The notes under the pieces are model-generated. The model saw only the letters and a program-made list of their open reading frames with translations, was not told the DNA's origin and searched no databases. Of a DNA stretch of 64,000 nt, positions 43,563 to 53,683 are shown in pieces (position 1 is the stretch's first letter; every line of letters starts with the position of its first letter). A program made the translations under genes and the position numbers. This DNA is from Leptospira kobayashii (GTDB taxonomy: Bacteria; Spirochaetota; Leptospiria; Leptospirales; Leptospiraceae): the NCBI RefSeq assembly GCF_003114835.2, contig NZ_AP025028.1, forward strand, positions 3,624,001-3,688,000, in the 5' to 3' direction.

Positions 43563-44807
43563 GTGAAACCGATCTTCTTTTTCATTCTGATTTCCGCTTT
43601 GTCTCCCCTGTATCTCTTCGCAGTGGAAACTCCACCCGTTCTATTGCAATGGAAGTGGAAACAAAACCAGGTTTTGGAACTCAATGAATACCACGATGTT
43701 CTATTCCGGGTGGGCAAACACAGTGTGGCCCGTGAAGATAAAAACAGAGTTTTGCTTAAAACTACGAAGTGTGATACATCGTCCTGCCAAGTGGATGCTC
43801 TTTTCAACACTTACATTCGTTTTGGAAAAACGGAAGGACCTTACAGAAAGGACAAGGATTTCAAATCCAATTTTATCATTTTTAGAAACGGCAAATACGA
43901 AGTGGCGGACGAATATGTGATGCCAAATCTGAGAAGTTTTCCTTCTTTCCCTGAAACAGCTGTTAACTCAGGAGATACTTGGAAAATTCCTGCGGAAGAA
44001 TCTTTCGATTTCTCAGGAGAAAGAATCAAAGTCATTGTAGAACCGGAATATTATTTTCACGGAAAATCAAAATGGGCTTATGAAGACAAATCCGGCTTCG
44101 CAGAAAAAATCACTTACACTTATCCGATCTATTACGATTCCTTGTCCAAAAAAGACAGAATCAACAATGTCCCGAATAAGATTTTCGGATTTGCCAGAGG
44201 GACTGTGTTTTTCAATGCAGAAAAAGGAATCCCTGAATACAAAGACGTAAAATTATCCTACACTTTCGTACTTCCCGACGGTACCGTTCAAGAAGCGAAC
44301 TTTCATATCCACGGACTTTACCAATCTCGCAAAAGTTTGAATGCGAATGAAAAGGAAAAATTCAAAGACGATGTATTGCAGGATCTGATCATAGAAAAAG
44401 AAAAGGATAATCCGAACGGAAAAGATCCCTCTCTTATCAGTGTTCGAACGACGGAAGACGGAGTTACATTTTCTCTCGATTCGATTCTATTTGATTTCAA
44501 TGATTCCAAGTTGAGACCGGAAGCGGAAGAAGCGGTTCGCAAAATCGCAGAGATCTTGAAAAAACACCCCGAGCGGGAAGTGAGAGTCTCAGGCCATACC
44601 GACAATATCGGTAAAAAAGATTATAATCTCAAACTTTCGGAAGAAAGAGCGAAATCCGTATTACACAAATTAGTTGATGATCACAAAATGGAAGAAGATC
44701 ATATTTCTTTCAAAGGATACGGAGACGAAATTCCTGTGGTACCCAACGATTCGGAAGAAAACCGTAAAAAAAACAGAAGAGTGGAAATCACTCTGGTTCT
44801 TGATTAA
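43563..44807 (+). CDS. OmpA-family outer-membrane protein
   Basis: The 414-residue protein starts at GTG with a signal peptide ending near LYLFAVE. A beta-rich domain (about 25-270) without recognised family is followed by an OmpA C-terminal domain (about 295-414; LDSILFDFNDSKLRPEA, RVSGHTDNIGKKDYNLKLSEERAKSVLHKL, NRRVEI) that binds peptidoglycan. Probably an envelope-anchoring protein. Its 3' end overlaps the convergent acyltransferase gene by four bases. Confidence 0.85.
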   Translation: MKPIFFFILISALSPLYLFAVETPPVLLQWKWKQNQVLELNEYHDVLFRVGKHSVAREDKNRVLLKTTKCDTSSCQVDALFNTYIRFGKTEGPYRKDKDFKSNFIIFRNGKYEVADEYVMPNLRSFPSFPETAVNSGDTWKIPAEESFDFSGERIKVIVEPEYYFHGKSKWAYEDKSGFAEKITYTYPIYYDSLSKKDRINNVPNKIFGFARGTVFFNAEKGIPEYKDVKLSYTFVLPDGTVQEANFHIHGLYQSRKSLNANEKEKFKDDVLQDLIIEKEKDNPNGKDPSLISVRTTEDGVTFSLDSILFDFNDSKLRPEAEEAVRKIAEILKKHPEREVRVSGHTDNIGKKDYNLKLSEERAKSVLHKLVDDHKMEEDHISFKGYGDEIPVVPNDSEENRKKNRRVEITLVLD

Positions 44808-46072
44808 TTTACGTTGATATCCAATCCCACCGAATAAGGGGGAACAATCGGATCAGTGACGGATTTTCCCCTTTCCACCAAAGCTTCCATTTGTTTGCGA
44901 ATCTCAATCAATATCGAAGCAATTCCTTCCCGTTTATTGGATTGGTAATCCCGAAAGAAAGGTTTCACGGAAAAAGCGGGAGAAACCAAAACATGTGCAG
45001 TACTTGCTCTCAATTCCGTTTTCCCGAAGATATGTTTTTCAAAACTGTAGATCCACTCGAACAAACGTTCGGCGGAAGGCCATTGAATCAGATTTTTAGG
45101 TTTTGTGATCAGGAAAGTATAAGCCATATCCACGAGCTGTCTTGCTCTTTGGATATCTTTTTCGGAAAGATTTTTCGGAGTATTGGGAAGAGGAGTCCCC
45201 GCTTCAATGCTATCCAAAGCAGTAAATAAATCCCTGATTTTTTGGATCGCGTGATCGGTATCATGAAAGGTCACATTTAAAATGGCCGCGGCCTTGTTTA
45301 AAGCCGTATGGCGGGCCCGGCCCAATCTATAATCAAAATCCTTTCCTTCTATATCCGCTTTGGTAACACCTAACTCATATTCGGTTTCTTCCAGAAGAAC
45401 CCTACCCACGGTCAAAAATCTGCGAAGAAGCGTTCTCCCACCGGGGAAAATTTTTAACTTCTTTTCGATTCTTTGTAGGGAGGTCTCCACTTGGTTTAAA
45501 ATACTATCTCTCGAACCGGAGATTGCATATTTAACAAATGTAGGCAGAATGAATAAATCCGCAGTGGGATCTTTTTTTAAGGCATCTTCCAATCCCCAGA
45601 ATGCAAGCTGTGCCATACCGGGCATAAAAGGAACCAAGTTGTCATTTTCTCCCGAGCGCATTCCTTCCGGATACAAAACCAATTTGCCTTCCGGCTCGGA
45701 TAAAACCTTACGAGCCATCTTGATCGCGTCCCGATCGGCACTCCCGGATAACACAGAAAAGGCGCCAACTCTTTTGATCACTTCTCCTACGATCCCGAAT
45801 CCCCAATTGAAAATATTTCGGGAAGCCATATAATGAAAACGAGTTCCTATTTTATTCGCAAGATAATAAGCAATGGCAGGCTCGGTATCGGAAGGATGAT
45901 TGGAGAGATAGATAAATCTTTTTTTCCGAAGATCCTGGAGTTGTTTCTCATCTTCCCGACTGATCTCTACTCCGTCCAAATTGAACATTAACTTTGTAAT
46001 GATGGGAAAACCAAGATCAAGAGTCCAAGCCAAAGGTAGTTCAAAAGAAGGGGGGATAAATGATGATTTCAT
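44804..46072 (-). CDS. PlsC-type lysophospholipid acyltransferase
   Basis: The 422-residue protein has an acyltransferase domain with NHPSDTEP at 58-65 and YPEGMRS at 134-140. The catalytic HX4D motif reads HX4E here (His59, Glu64), an uncommon change. The C-terminal half is helical and unassigned. It probably transfers acyl chains to glycerol-3-phosphate derivatives or other lipids at the inner membrane. Genuine PlsC activity is not certain. Confidence 0.78.
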   Translation of the reverse strand: MKSSFIPPSFELPLAWTLDLGFPIITKLMFNLDGVEISREDEKQLQDLRKKRFIYLSNHPSDTEPAIAYYLANKIGTRFHYMASRNIFNWGFGIVGEVIKRVGAFSVLSGSADRDAIKMARKVLSEPEGKLVLYPEGMRSGENDNLVPFMPGMAQLAFWGLEDALKKDPTADLFILPTFVKYAISGSRDSILNQVETSLQRIEKKLKIFPGGRTLLRRFLTVGRVLLEETEYELGVTKADIEGKDFDYRLGRARHTALNKAAAILNVTFHDTDHAIQKIRDLFTALDSIEAGTPLPNTPKNLSEKDIQRARQLVDMAYTFLITKPKNLIQWPSAERLFEWIYSFEKHIFGKTELRASTAHVLVSPAFSVKPFFRDYQSNKREGIASILIEIRKQMEALVERGKSVTDPIVPPYSVGLDINVN

Positions 46073-46121
46073 ATATAGTGTCTAGATAGGATGTACGAAA
46101 CTGGTAAGGTTTTCTAGCATT

Positions 46122-48437
46122 TTATTCATGAATGTAGCCCCAAGTTTCCAGAATTTTTTTCACTTCTTTCCCCATTTCTTTTTGTGCGCTGGATTCGGAG
46201 TCCCCGCTAAAGTTCGCATCGTTATAAATCCAAGGTAGGCCTGACTTGTCCCAACCGGAAGGTTCCCTTTCCGACGTTAATAATTCTTTCAAAAGCCGGG
46301 GAGTCGCCCAAACGAATTCCAATCCCCATCTACCTACCCGATATGCAACGGGAGAACCATCCCGGTAAAGCCTGAAATCCGCTTCCAATTCAGGATTCAC
46401 TGTGAGAAATACCAGCTCTTCCGGACTGCCGCTTATATCTTTTTGGTATTGGATTTGTTTTGCCGAAGTCGATTGGATCAAAGTATCTTTGGGAACTATC
46501 CAATCGTAAATAGATCCCTGGACTTGCAAATTTCCACTGTCTTTGCAAATGGATTTTCCACAAGGCGGCAGTTGCAGATGGATTTTGTTTCTATTTAAAA
46601 ACCTGCCTGCTTTGAAAATCTCACGTGCCTTGATTAGCAAGGTTTGCGAATCAGGATTCATATCTTGCGAAAGATTTGTTTTTTCTTCGGGATCTTTTTT
46701 CAAATCATATAATTCTTCCGACATAGTATGAGGTTCTCCGTCGAACTTTCGCCTAACTGTAGTAAAACCAGGATACCTTCTGATGTACTTAAACTCTTCC
46801 GTCCGCAAGGACTCGGACATCCTTCCTTCCGTATAAATGGTTTTTTCTTTCGGATTTTCCGATTCTCCAAAGATAAAAGAGGAATAATCAACTCCTTTGA
46901 ATTGTTTGGGATCGAATGACAACTCCAATAGTCCGAGCACAGTAGGCACCAAGGACAAAAGAGAAGACTGTCCGGGAATCTTTCGATTCTCTACCTTTGC
47001 TTCTACAGACCGGGGAGGTTTGATAAAATAAGGAACATTGATTTCTTCATCATAATGAGTTTCCCCGTGACCGAAACGAGTTTTCATAATGAAATGATAA
47101 CTGTAATCATGATGGGCACCGAACAACTCTCCGTGATCTCCCGTGACGATTATCAAACTGTCATCATATAGATTTTTATCTTTTAAAGCCTTTAACAAAC
47201 GACCCACTTCCCGGTCCGTATAAAACATTTCTCCGATATAACGTTGAACAGGTGATTCGAATTTGTAAAATACATCGGGAGGAATCATCTTTTTGACGAC
47301 GGTCATATCCTCGGGAGGAGGAGAATAGGAAGCGTGCGGAGTGTTCAAATTGAAATGAAGAAAAAAAGGTTTTCGGCCGATTTCCTCTACGAAAGAAATC
47401 GCGTGATCGGTAAGTGCGGGTGTATCCAAAATATCCATTCCTACCTGGAAAGAATTATGAAATCCCAAATCAATTCCGACCGTAGTATAATCCAAAAAGA
47501 AAACATTATTCATTATCGTTTTGGTGTAATAACCGTTTTCTCTTAAAACATTTGTTAGATTATACCTCTTTTTCCCGTAATAAACCTTTCTTTGATAGGG
47601 TTTTGTAGTAAACCAGGAATTGCCAAGCCCCAGATTGGAAGAATATTCCGAATGAAAAAAAGATATCATGGAAGGTTTGGTCCAATTTCCGTTGGAAAAG
47701 GGATTTTCAAAAAACACCGATTCCTTTGCCAACTGATCCATATTAGGTGTAATCGGGTAAGGAAATCCGTAAGATCCGAAAAAATCTTTCCTTGCCGAAT
47801 CCAAAACGATCAAAATTACATTTGGTTTTTTAGAATTACTTCGGAAATAAAGGATCGGTTCTGCCAAATACAGATGGGAGTTTTCCGATTTCCAAATGAA
47901 TTTGATAGTTTGATGAACCGAAATCTGCAATCCGATCGGTTTCCAATTTTCACGATTACCATCTTCAAAGACAAAAGATTGGATTTCTTTTCCGTCGGCT
48001 TCCAAGGATAATTTTCCTTTCAAACCGGAAGAGTTAATACTTTCCCCTAAAATCCCTGCGGAAAAATTAAGATCATAATCCCCTTTTCCGATTTCAAACG
48101 AATAACTAGTATTTGGTGGAAGATACAAAGCGTCCAGAGAATGATTGATAAATAGAGTTTTGTCCGTATTGAAAGTGATCTGGGTATTTTCCCATTTTCT
48201 TTCGATAGGTAAGCCGGAATGCCTTCCCGGATTTTTCTTCCAATGATAAGGAAGAGGATCCTGATCGGGAAATTTTCCCTCCACCTTTGTACCGGACAAG
48301 GCCAACAAACGGGTCAGATCGTATGCAATTCCCGTTCGGTCTTTCTGTTCCGAACAAAATCCCAAACTTGCGCAGAAGATAAAAATGAAAAACGGTTTTA
48401 AGAACCGGGACTCGACTTGCGAAAAAAGAAAATACAT
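46122..48437 (-). CDS. alkaline-phosphatase-superfamily (sulfatase-like) lipoprotein
   Basis: From ATG 48437 the protein is 771 residues with lipobox-like SLGFC (Cys28), a beta-sandwich region, then the sulfatase fold with metal Asp213 (VLDSARKDFFGSYG), a Thr253 nucleophile position (SNGNWTKPSM) and GDHGELFGAHHD. The Thr in place of a formylglycine Cys/Ser suggests a phospho- or phosphonate-transferase/hydrolase, not a true sulfatase. It probably acts on periplasmic or surface lipids. A longer frame to 48557 overlaps the divergent fic gene and is rejected. Confidence 0.82.
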   Translation of the reverse strand: MYFLFSQVESRFLKPFFIFIFCASLGFCSEQKDRTGIAYDLTRLLALSGTKVEGKFPDQDPLPYHWKKNPGRHSGLPIERKWENTQITFNTDKTLFINHSLDALYLPPNTSYSFEIGKGDYDLNFSAGILGESINSSGLKGKLSLEADGKEIQSFVFEDGNRENWKPIGLQISVHQTIKFIWKSENSHLYLAEPILYFRSNSKKPNVILIVLDSARKDFFGSYGFPYPITPNMDQLAKESVFFENPFSNGNWTKPSMISFFHSEYSSNLGLGNSWFTTKPYQRKVYYGKKRYNLTNVLRENGYYTKTIMNNVFFLDYTTVGIDLGFHNSFQVGMDILDTPALTDHAISFVEEIGRKPFFLHFNLNTPHASYSPPPEDMTVVKKMIPPDVFYKFESPVQRYIGEMFYTDREVGRLLKALKDKNLYDDSLIIVTGDHGELFGAHHDYSYHFIMKTRFGHGETHYDEEINVPYFIKPPRSVEAKVENRKIPGQSSLLSLVPTVLGLLELSFDPKQFKGVDYSSFIFGESENPKEKTIYTEGRMSESLRTEEFKYIRRYPGFTTVRRKFDGEPHTMSEELYDLKKDPEEKTNLSQDMNPDSQTLLIKAREIFKAGRFLNRNKIHLQLPPCGKSICKDSGNLQVQGSIYDWIVPKDTLIQSTSAKQIQYQKDISGSPEELVFLTVNPELEADFRLYRDGSPVAYRVGRWGLEFVWATPRLLKELLTSEREPSGWDKSGLPWIYNDANFSGDSESSAQKEMGKEVKKILETWGYIHE

Positions 48438-48516
48438 CCAAGAACAAGGATTTGGAAATTGTGCAGGGAGGAAATTCGAAAATTTAAGAATTGCACCAAT
48501 ATCGGATTGGCCAAAT

Positions 48517-49452
48517 ATGTACGTATCCGATATGAACTCAGCATTGATCAAAAGCATTGAGGGAAAAAAAAAGGAACTCGACCGACTCCGACCATTGCCA
48601 AAAGCAATTTTGGAAAAACTTAGAGAGCAATTCTATTTGGAATGGACCTACAATTCAAATGCGATAGAAGGGAATACGCTTAGTCTGCAAGAAACCGATT
48701 TAGTTTTAAGACAAGGGATTACTATCGGAAATAAAAGTCTTAGGGAACATTTCGAAGTTATTAATCATAAGGAAGGTATTGATTACCTTGAAAAGGTTAT
48801 CAAAAAAAAAACATCTATTTCTCTAAACTTAATACGTGAAATTCACGGGATTATTTTAAAAAACATTGATGACGAAGAAGCAGGAGTTTTTAGAAGAACC
48901 AATGTTCGCATTACCGGTGCTTCCCATATTCCTCCTAATGCTGCAAAAGTTTACAACTTAGTTGAAGAGTTAGTCGAATGGTATTATCTTAATCATAAAA
49001 AATTAAGCGTTCCCGAGTTAGCTTCTTGGTTTCATTATAAATTTGTTTTCATACATCCTTTTATAGACGGAAACGGAAGGACTGCACGGTTGCTAATGAA
49101 CTTAATATTGATGCAAGAGGGATATCCACCTGCTGTCATTCTCCATCTTGATAGAAGAAAATATTATAGAGTACTTCGGGAAGCCGACAAAGGAAATCCT
49201 TTGGGGTTTATGGACTTTGTAGGAAAGTCAGTAGAAAGATCCTTGATTATATATTTAAATTCTTTCAAAATCGATTCAAAAGACAACAAACAAGGATACA
49301 TTACTTTAAAAGAAGCCACAAAGCACTGCAATTATTCCTTAGAATATCTCTCTCTTCTCGCAAGAACAGGTAAACTTTCCGCCGTTAAATTCAATAGAAA
49401 TTGGATGACTACGATCGAGGCGATCCAAACATATTTGGAGGAAGTAACCTAA
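48517..49452 (+). CDS. Fic-domain AMPylase with internal inhibitory motif
   Basis: From ATG 48517 the protein is 311 residues. The inhibitory [S/T]xxxE[G/N] motif is SNAIEGN at 47-53 (Glu51), and the active-site loop is HPFIDGNGRTAR at 180-191, so it is a class II (N-terminally autoinhibited) Fic protein. The C-terminal 60 residues (ITLKEATKHCNYSLEYLSLLARTGKLSAVKFNRNWMTT) look like a helix-turn-helix of the MerR/excisionase type. Target and self-modification unknown. Divergent from the sulfatase-like gene. An ATG at 48532 is also possible. Confidence 0.9.
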   Translation: MYVSDMNSALIKSIEGKKKELDRLRPLPKAILEKLREQFYLEWTYNSNAIEGNTLSLQETDLVLRQGITIGNKSLREHFEVINHKEGIDYLEKVIKKKTSISLNLIREIHGIILKNIDDEEAGVFRRTNVRITGASHIPPNAAKVYNLVEELVEWYYLNHKKLSVPELASWFHYKFVFIHPFIDGNGRTARLLMNLILMQEGYPPAVILHLDRRKYYRVLREADKGNPLGFMDFVGKSVERSLIIYLNSFKIDSKDNKQGYITLKEATKHCNYSLEYLSLLARTGKLSAVKFNRNWMTTIEAIQTYLEEVT

Positions 49453-49509
49453 AAAGCAAAATCACTTAAACCGGCAACAGCCTCCTGAATCAGCTAACTT
49501 CGATTACCA

Positions 49510-52500
49510 TCACAAACAAACTCCGTCGTATTCCAAAGCTCCTGCGCTGTTTGGTGCCGTTCTTGTTGTTCCGAAAAAATCGATTGTCGATCCTCCTACC
49601 CCGATCTGCGTGGTTTGGCAGGGGGAATTCACAGTGAATGCCCAATTTTTACTGGTGCCGAAATTAGAAATAAATTTAGGATCTTGCCGTAGGTTGCCGG
49701 TGGAGGAAATACTGCTTAGATTGTTGACGGGACAACCGGAAATAGCAGGGTAACCCGTACCGCAAATCGTATCATAACCTTGAGCTGTATTTCCGTTATA
49801 AAACAATACGGGACAGTTGTGCATTACATTCCGGTCGAATCTAAATAACGCCGAACCTGACGCGTATTTGACGCAATACCTCACATTGACCAAAGATTCC
49901 GTCATAAATATATTGTTTTGAATATCCGTCGCATTGGTTATGCCTTTTAAGTTCAAACCTATCGATTCACTGGTCAGTATGGGAGAAGATGTCGTACCGG
50001 AAGAAATCGTATTATTATAAACCTGAGTGACCGCATTATTTCCGTCTAACGTCATTCCTTCGGAAACGGCGGTTCCTGTTGCGGAAATGCTAGTGCCTCC
50101 GTCTACGAAATTATTATGGATGGAAAAAGTAGCACCCGAAAAAATCTGCAAGCCCACCGAATAAGCGTTATTTGATCCTAGATTTCGACTTACCCCTCCG
50201 AAAACCCGGTTTTGCTGAAACCGGGAAGCGGAAGTTCCGTTGCTCAGATAAACTGCATAACTTGCGGAGAAACCTGCCGAATCTGCAGTGGAAGTTCCCG
50301 CACTGACGGTATTTCCGAACATATCGAATGAACCGGTTTGTGAATAGATTCCGAAACCGGTTGCAGCTCCTGTCGTATTACTAACACTTCCCCCGGAAAC
50401 GGTATTATAATAAACACTTCCTCCGCCCGTAAGATAAATTCCGTAAGAAAACAAAACTCCGTTTCCCCCCAAAATCACATTCCCTTGTTTGGTGGCATTG
50501 TTTCCGATGTTAAGCCCCATATTCGAAGCAAAATGAATTCCTTTTGAGGTATTTGCGGTTCCGCCGAGAATGTAATTTCCTACCAAAACACCGCCTATCG
50601 ACTGTTGCAGGAAAAGACCCACGCTAAGAGATCCGGCCGTACCGGCTGCAACAGTACCGCCTGAAAAAACATTGAATCTGATCAATGTAAAGTCAGGAGA
50701 GGAAGTGGCATTCGCATACATTCCGTAAGTAATACAACTCGGTGTATTGCAACCGCCTCCTAAAACCTGATTGTATTGCAAAATAGGATAAGTAGTACCG
50801 GCGGTATTATTATAATAAATTCCCGCCGTATTACAGCTATTAGGCAAACAAGATCCTCCGAACATCGAATTCAATATGATCGCTCCCGCATTCGGATCGA
50901 CAAGGCTACTTCCTCCGAAATTGATAAGAGATAAACCAGCCACAGCATTGCCTGTGCCACCTTCCAGGGAATTATTGGAAACAATAGGATTTCCTCCCAG
51001 GATATGCATTGCTGCCGAATCGGCGGTCGCTGCAACGGAAGCTCCTATCACACGAAAACCGTCGATCACAGTTTTGTTGGAAATAGTATTGTCAATCCAA
51101 ACGGTGGAACAAGGATTTACACCCATTACCGCAGCAGTACATACTGCGGCGTTGGGTGTTGAATTCCGAAGAATGGTCAATTTGGCGGATGTATTTCTGG
51201 AAGCAAAACCTGTTCCTGCAGTATAACCTCCGAAAAGAGAAACGCCGTCCCGAACCAGAATGAAGTTTTTTGACAAAGGAACATCTGTTGCCTCATAGAC
51301 TCCGTCTTCCACAAGCACAACACAATCCTTAGTCGCAAAACAAGCGGAAATCACCAGATCATCGATCGCTTTGTGAATCGTTAAAAACGGATCGGATACG
51401 GATAGTCCGGTATTCGAATCGTTTCCCGTAGTGGAAACATAACGGATTGAGGAAGGAACCGTATAACGGAAACTTGTCGATGCATTGGCAAGAGTATTTC
51501 CACCGACACTTACACAATTCAAAGGAACAATCTTCGACCCAGGAGTCCAAGTACTGATGCCCGGAGATAAAATCAAAGTATCATCGGTGATATTCGTTGT
51601 TGTGACGGAATACTGAATCGCACCTGCATCCGCCCTGGGCATAGCTGCGCCAGAGACAGGACAACTACCTGTATTCACCGCTTCGGAAAATTGTAATCTG
51701 ACTGTTTGATTCGGTAACAAAGCGGATAGATTGGCAGGAGTTTGCGAAATTACGCTGAAACAATTCACTGTTGCTATAATGTTCGCACCCGCGATCGTTC
51801 CGCTGACGGATCCGCTCAAAGCACAAGTATGAAGCGCAGGTTGGTTGGAAATAGAAAGGGAATAACCGGCACCGTTCACCAAATCGCTGGGAAAATAGTG
51901 TATCCCGTTCGCACTTACCGCCAAAGATTCGCTTCCTTGATTGAGAGTTAAAGTCCCAGAAGCAAGACCTGTTACATTTACGGCAACACCATAAGAAGAA
52001 GCGGCGCCACAGCTAACGGAAAGAGATGTGACATTCGCAGAGGAAAAAGTTCCGGAACCGCCGGTTAAAGTACAAGTTTGAGTGGGATGAGAAGGTTGGG
52101 AAGTAACGGAGACGGAATAAACCTCTCCTTCGGCATATGTATGACTCGGAAAAGCGAAACTACCCGAAGGATTTGAAATCACTGCGGTGTCTGTTCCGTT
52201 ATTCGTCAAAGTCACACCGGTAAAACCCGAAAGACCCGTGATTGTTCCACCTAAAGTATATTTGGTGGTATCACAGTTCACATTAATGGATTTGATATCA
52301 CCGGAGCCCATTACCCCTTCTCCTCCCGATACAGTACAATTCTGAGCAGGTGAAGTCGGTTGTGTTTTCACTGTTACGGAATAATTGGAACCGGAAGGAA
52401 TCGTTTCGGCAAAAAACTCTTCCCCGTTTTTAGAAACAACCAGAGTAAATGAATTGTTTAAGGAAAGAACCAGCCCCTTCCCCAAAAGCCCATTTACAGT

Positions 52501-52656
52501 CACAAAAATCTTAGGAGTAGAAGAACTCTTGCTTTGGGTCCTTAGAATGCTAAATGCATCCAGAATGCTTTTTTCCAATTTCGGTATGCAAGCTTCCAAA
52601 AAAAGGAAGGTAAGAAGACCGGCAAAAAAGAGGAAGGATCGGTGCAAATGTGACAT
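49510..52656 (-). CDS. large beta-helix lipoprotein with cysteine-paired N-terminal repeats
   Basis: The 1048-residue protein has lipobox LEAC (Cys23). Three diverged repeats of about 80 residues follow (50-128, 133-216, 222-299), each with the pattern Y-S-V-x-V..QP..C..SGG...V..V.C. Next come an SbsA/Big-like domain (about 302-400) and a right-handed parallel beta-helix (about 405-1048; RYVSTTGNDSNTGLS, many Asn/Gly turns, GNTVSAG, NNFVDGG). It is probably surface or periplasmic and binds polysaccharide, as other DUF1565-type helices do; no lyase residues are recognised. Confidence 0.85.
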   Translation of the reverse strand: MSHLHRSFLFFAGLLTFLFLEACIPKLEKSILDAFSILRTQSKSSSTPKIFVTVNGLLGKGLVLSLNNSFTLVVSKNGEEFFAETIPSGSNYSVTVKTQPTSPAQNCTVSGGEGVMGSGDIKSINVNCDTTKYTLGGTITGLSGFTGVTLTNNGTDTAVISNPSGSFAFPSHTYAEGEVYSVSVTSQPSHPTQTCTLTGGSGTFSSANVTSLSVSCGAASSYGVAVNVTGLASGTLTLNQGSESLAVSANGIHYFPSDLVNGAGYSLSISNQPALHTCALSGSVSGTIAGANIIATVNCFSVISQTPANLSALLPNQTVRLQFSEAVNTGSCPVSGAAMPRADAGAIQYSVTTTNITDDTLILSPGISTWTPGSKIVPLNCVSVGGNTLANASTSFRYTVPSSIRYVSTTGNDSNTGLSVSDPFLTIHKAIDDLVISACFATKDCVVLVEDGVYEATDVPLSKNFILVRDGVSLFGGYTAGTGFASRNTSAKLTILRNSTPNAAVCTAAVMGVNPCSTVWIDNTISNKTVIDGFRVIGASVAATADSAAMHILGGNPIVSNNSLEGGTGNAVAGLSLINFGGSSLVDPNAGAIILNSMFGGSCLPNSCNTAGIYYNNTAGTTYPILQYNQVLGGGCNTPSCITYGMYANATSSPDFTLIRFNVFSGGTVAAGTAGSLSVGLFLQQSIGGVLVGNYILGGTANTSKGIHFASNMGLNIGNNATKQGNVILGGNGVLFSYGIYLTGGGSVYYNTVSGGSVSNTTGAATGFGIYSQTGSFDMFGNTVSAGTSTADSAGFSASYAVYLSNGTSASRFQQNRVFGGVSRNLGSNNAYSVGLQIFSGATFSIHNNFVDGGTSISATGTAVSEGMTLDGNNAVTQVYNNTISSGTTSSPILTSESIGLNLKGITNATDIQNNIFMTESLVNVRYCVKYASGSALFRFDRNVMHNCPVLFYNGNTAQGYDTICGTGYPAISGCPVNNLSSISSTGNLRQDPKFISNFGTSKNWAFTVNSPCQTTQIGVGGSTIDFFGTTRTAPNSAGALEYDGVCL

Positions 52657-52801
52657 AAACTTTATTCAGATCTCTTCTATAATATACAACAATCCAAGCT
52701 TGTTCATTTTCTTTTTCTTACCACAAATATAACTCATATCGTCTGCTGCTGCCATGAAAAGTTCTTTCTTTTTCCCTTTCCCACCGTGAATTTAGCATAC
52801 T

Positions 52802-53668
52802 ATGAGTATATGGGAACAAGCCTACTCCCGCGAGGAGTCTACATTTAATAACAAGGACGGTGGTAAAATTTATTACCAAGTCTTTCGACCGAAAAACGGA
52901 GCCAAAAGAGTGCTCGTGGTTCACCACGGATTTGGGGAACATGGTGGTCGCTATACCAACTTATTAGACGCAATTGCGGACAAAGGATACGTAGTTTATT
53001 TAATCGATGCAAGGGGACACGGACGTTCCGAAGGAAGAAGAGGAGTAGTAGACCATTACACCGATTTTTTTGCAGATTTAAAACAACTCATAGGTATCGC
53101 AAAACAAAAAGAAGGCGTAAAAAAAGTAACTCTGCTCGGTCACTCCATGGGCGCCGTTATCAGTTTTCTATACACTGGAACGGACAATAACCAGGAAGAC
53201 CTGGACGGTCTGATCGTAAGTGCTCTTGCCATCAAAGTTCAAACCGACTTTGTAATGGATGTAAAAAAGGCAGCCGGCGGATTTTTAGCAAAACTTTTAC
53301 CTACACTTACGATTCCTGCAGGACTTGACGTGAATATGATTTCGCATGACAAGGATGTTGTGGCGGCTTATGTAAACGATCCTTTGGTGCATGGAAACGT
53401 ATCCACTTACTTGGGTGATTTTTTACTCAATGTATATCCTTTGGCTTTGGAGTCGGCGGAAAAGATAAAAGTTCCTATTTACATGTTTCACGGAAAAGAC
53501 GACCAGATCGCCGTTTACTCGGGAACTTCCGATGCATTCGAGAAGGTTTCTTCGAAAGACAAAACTTTGAAATTATTTGACGGATTGTACCACGAATCCA
53601 TGAACGAAACTCCCGCAGAACGAGCACTCGTCTTCAAAGAGTTAGTTGCATGGATTGACAAACATTAA
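52802..53668 (+). CDS. monoacylglycerol lipase-type alpha/beta hydrolase
   Basis: The 288-residue protein has the HHGFGEHGGRY oxyanion segment at 41-51, DARGHGRSEGRRG at 69-81, nucleophile GHSMGA with Ser115, and later HGKDDQIA and LYHESMNE for the Asp and His of the triad. It probably hydrolyses monoacylglycerols or related esters. It begins a plus-strand cluster with two MaoC-type dehydratases, so a role in fatty-acid metabolism is plausible. Confidence 0.88.
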   Translation: MSIWEQAYSREESTFNNKDGGKIYYQVFRPKNGAKRVLVVHHGFGEHGGRYTNLLDAIADKGYVVYLIDARGHGRSEGRRGVVDHYTDFFADLKQLIGIAKQKEGVKKVTLLGHSMGAVISFLYTGTDNNQEDLDGLIVSALAIKVQTDFVMDVKKAAGGFLAKLLPTLTIPAGLDVNMISHDKDVVAAYVNDPLVHGNVSTYLGDFLLNVYPLALESAEKIKVPIYMFHGKDDQIAVYSGTSDAFEKVSSKDKTLKLFDGLYHESMNETPAERALVFKELVAWIDKH

Positions 53669-53683
53669 GGAGAAATGAAGCCT

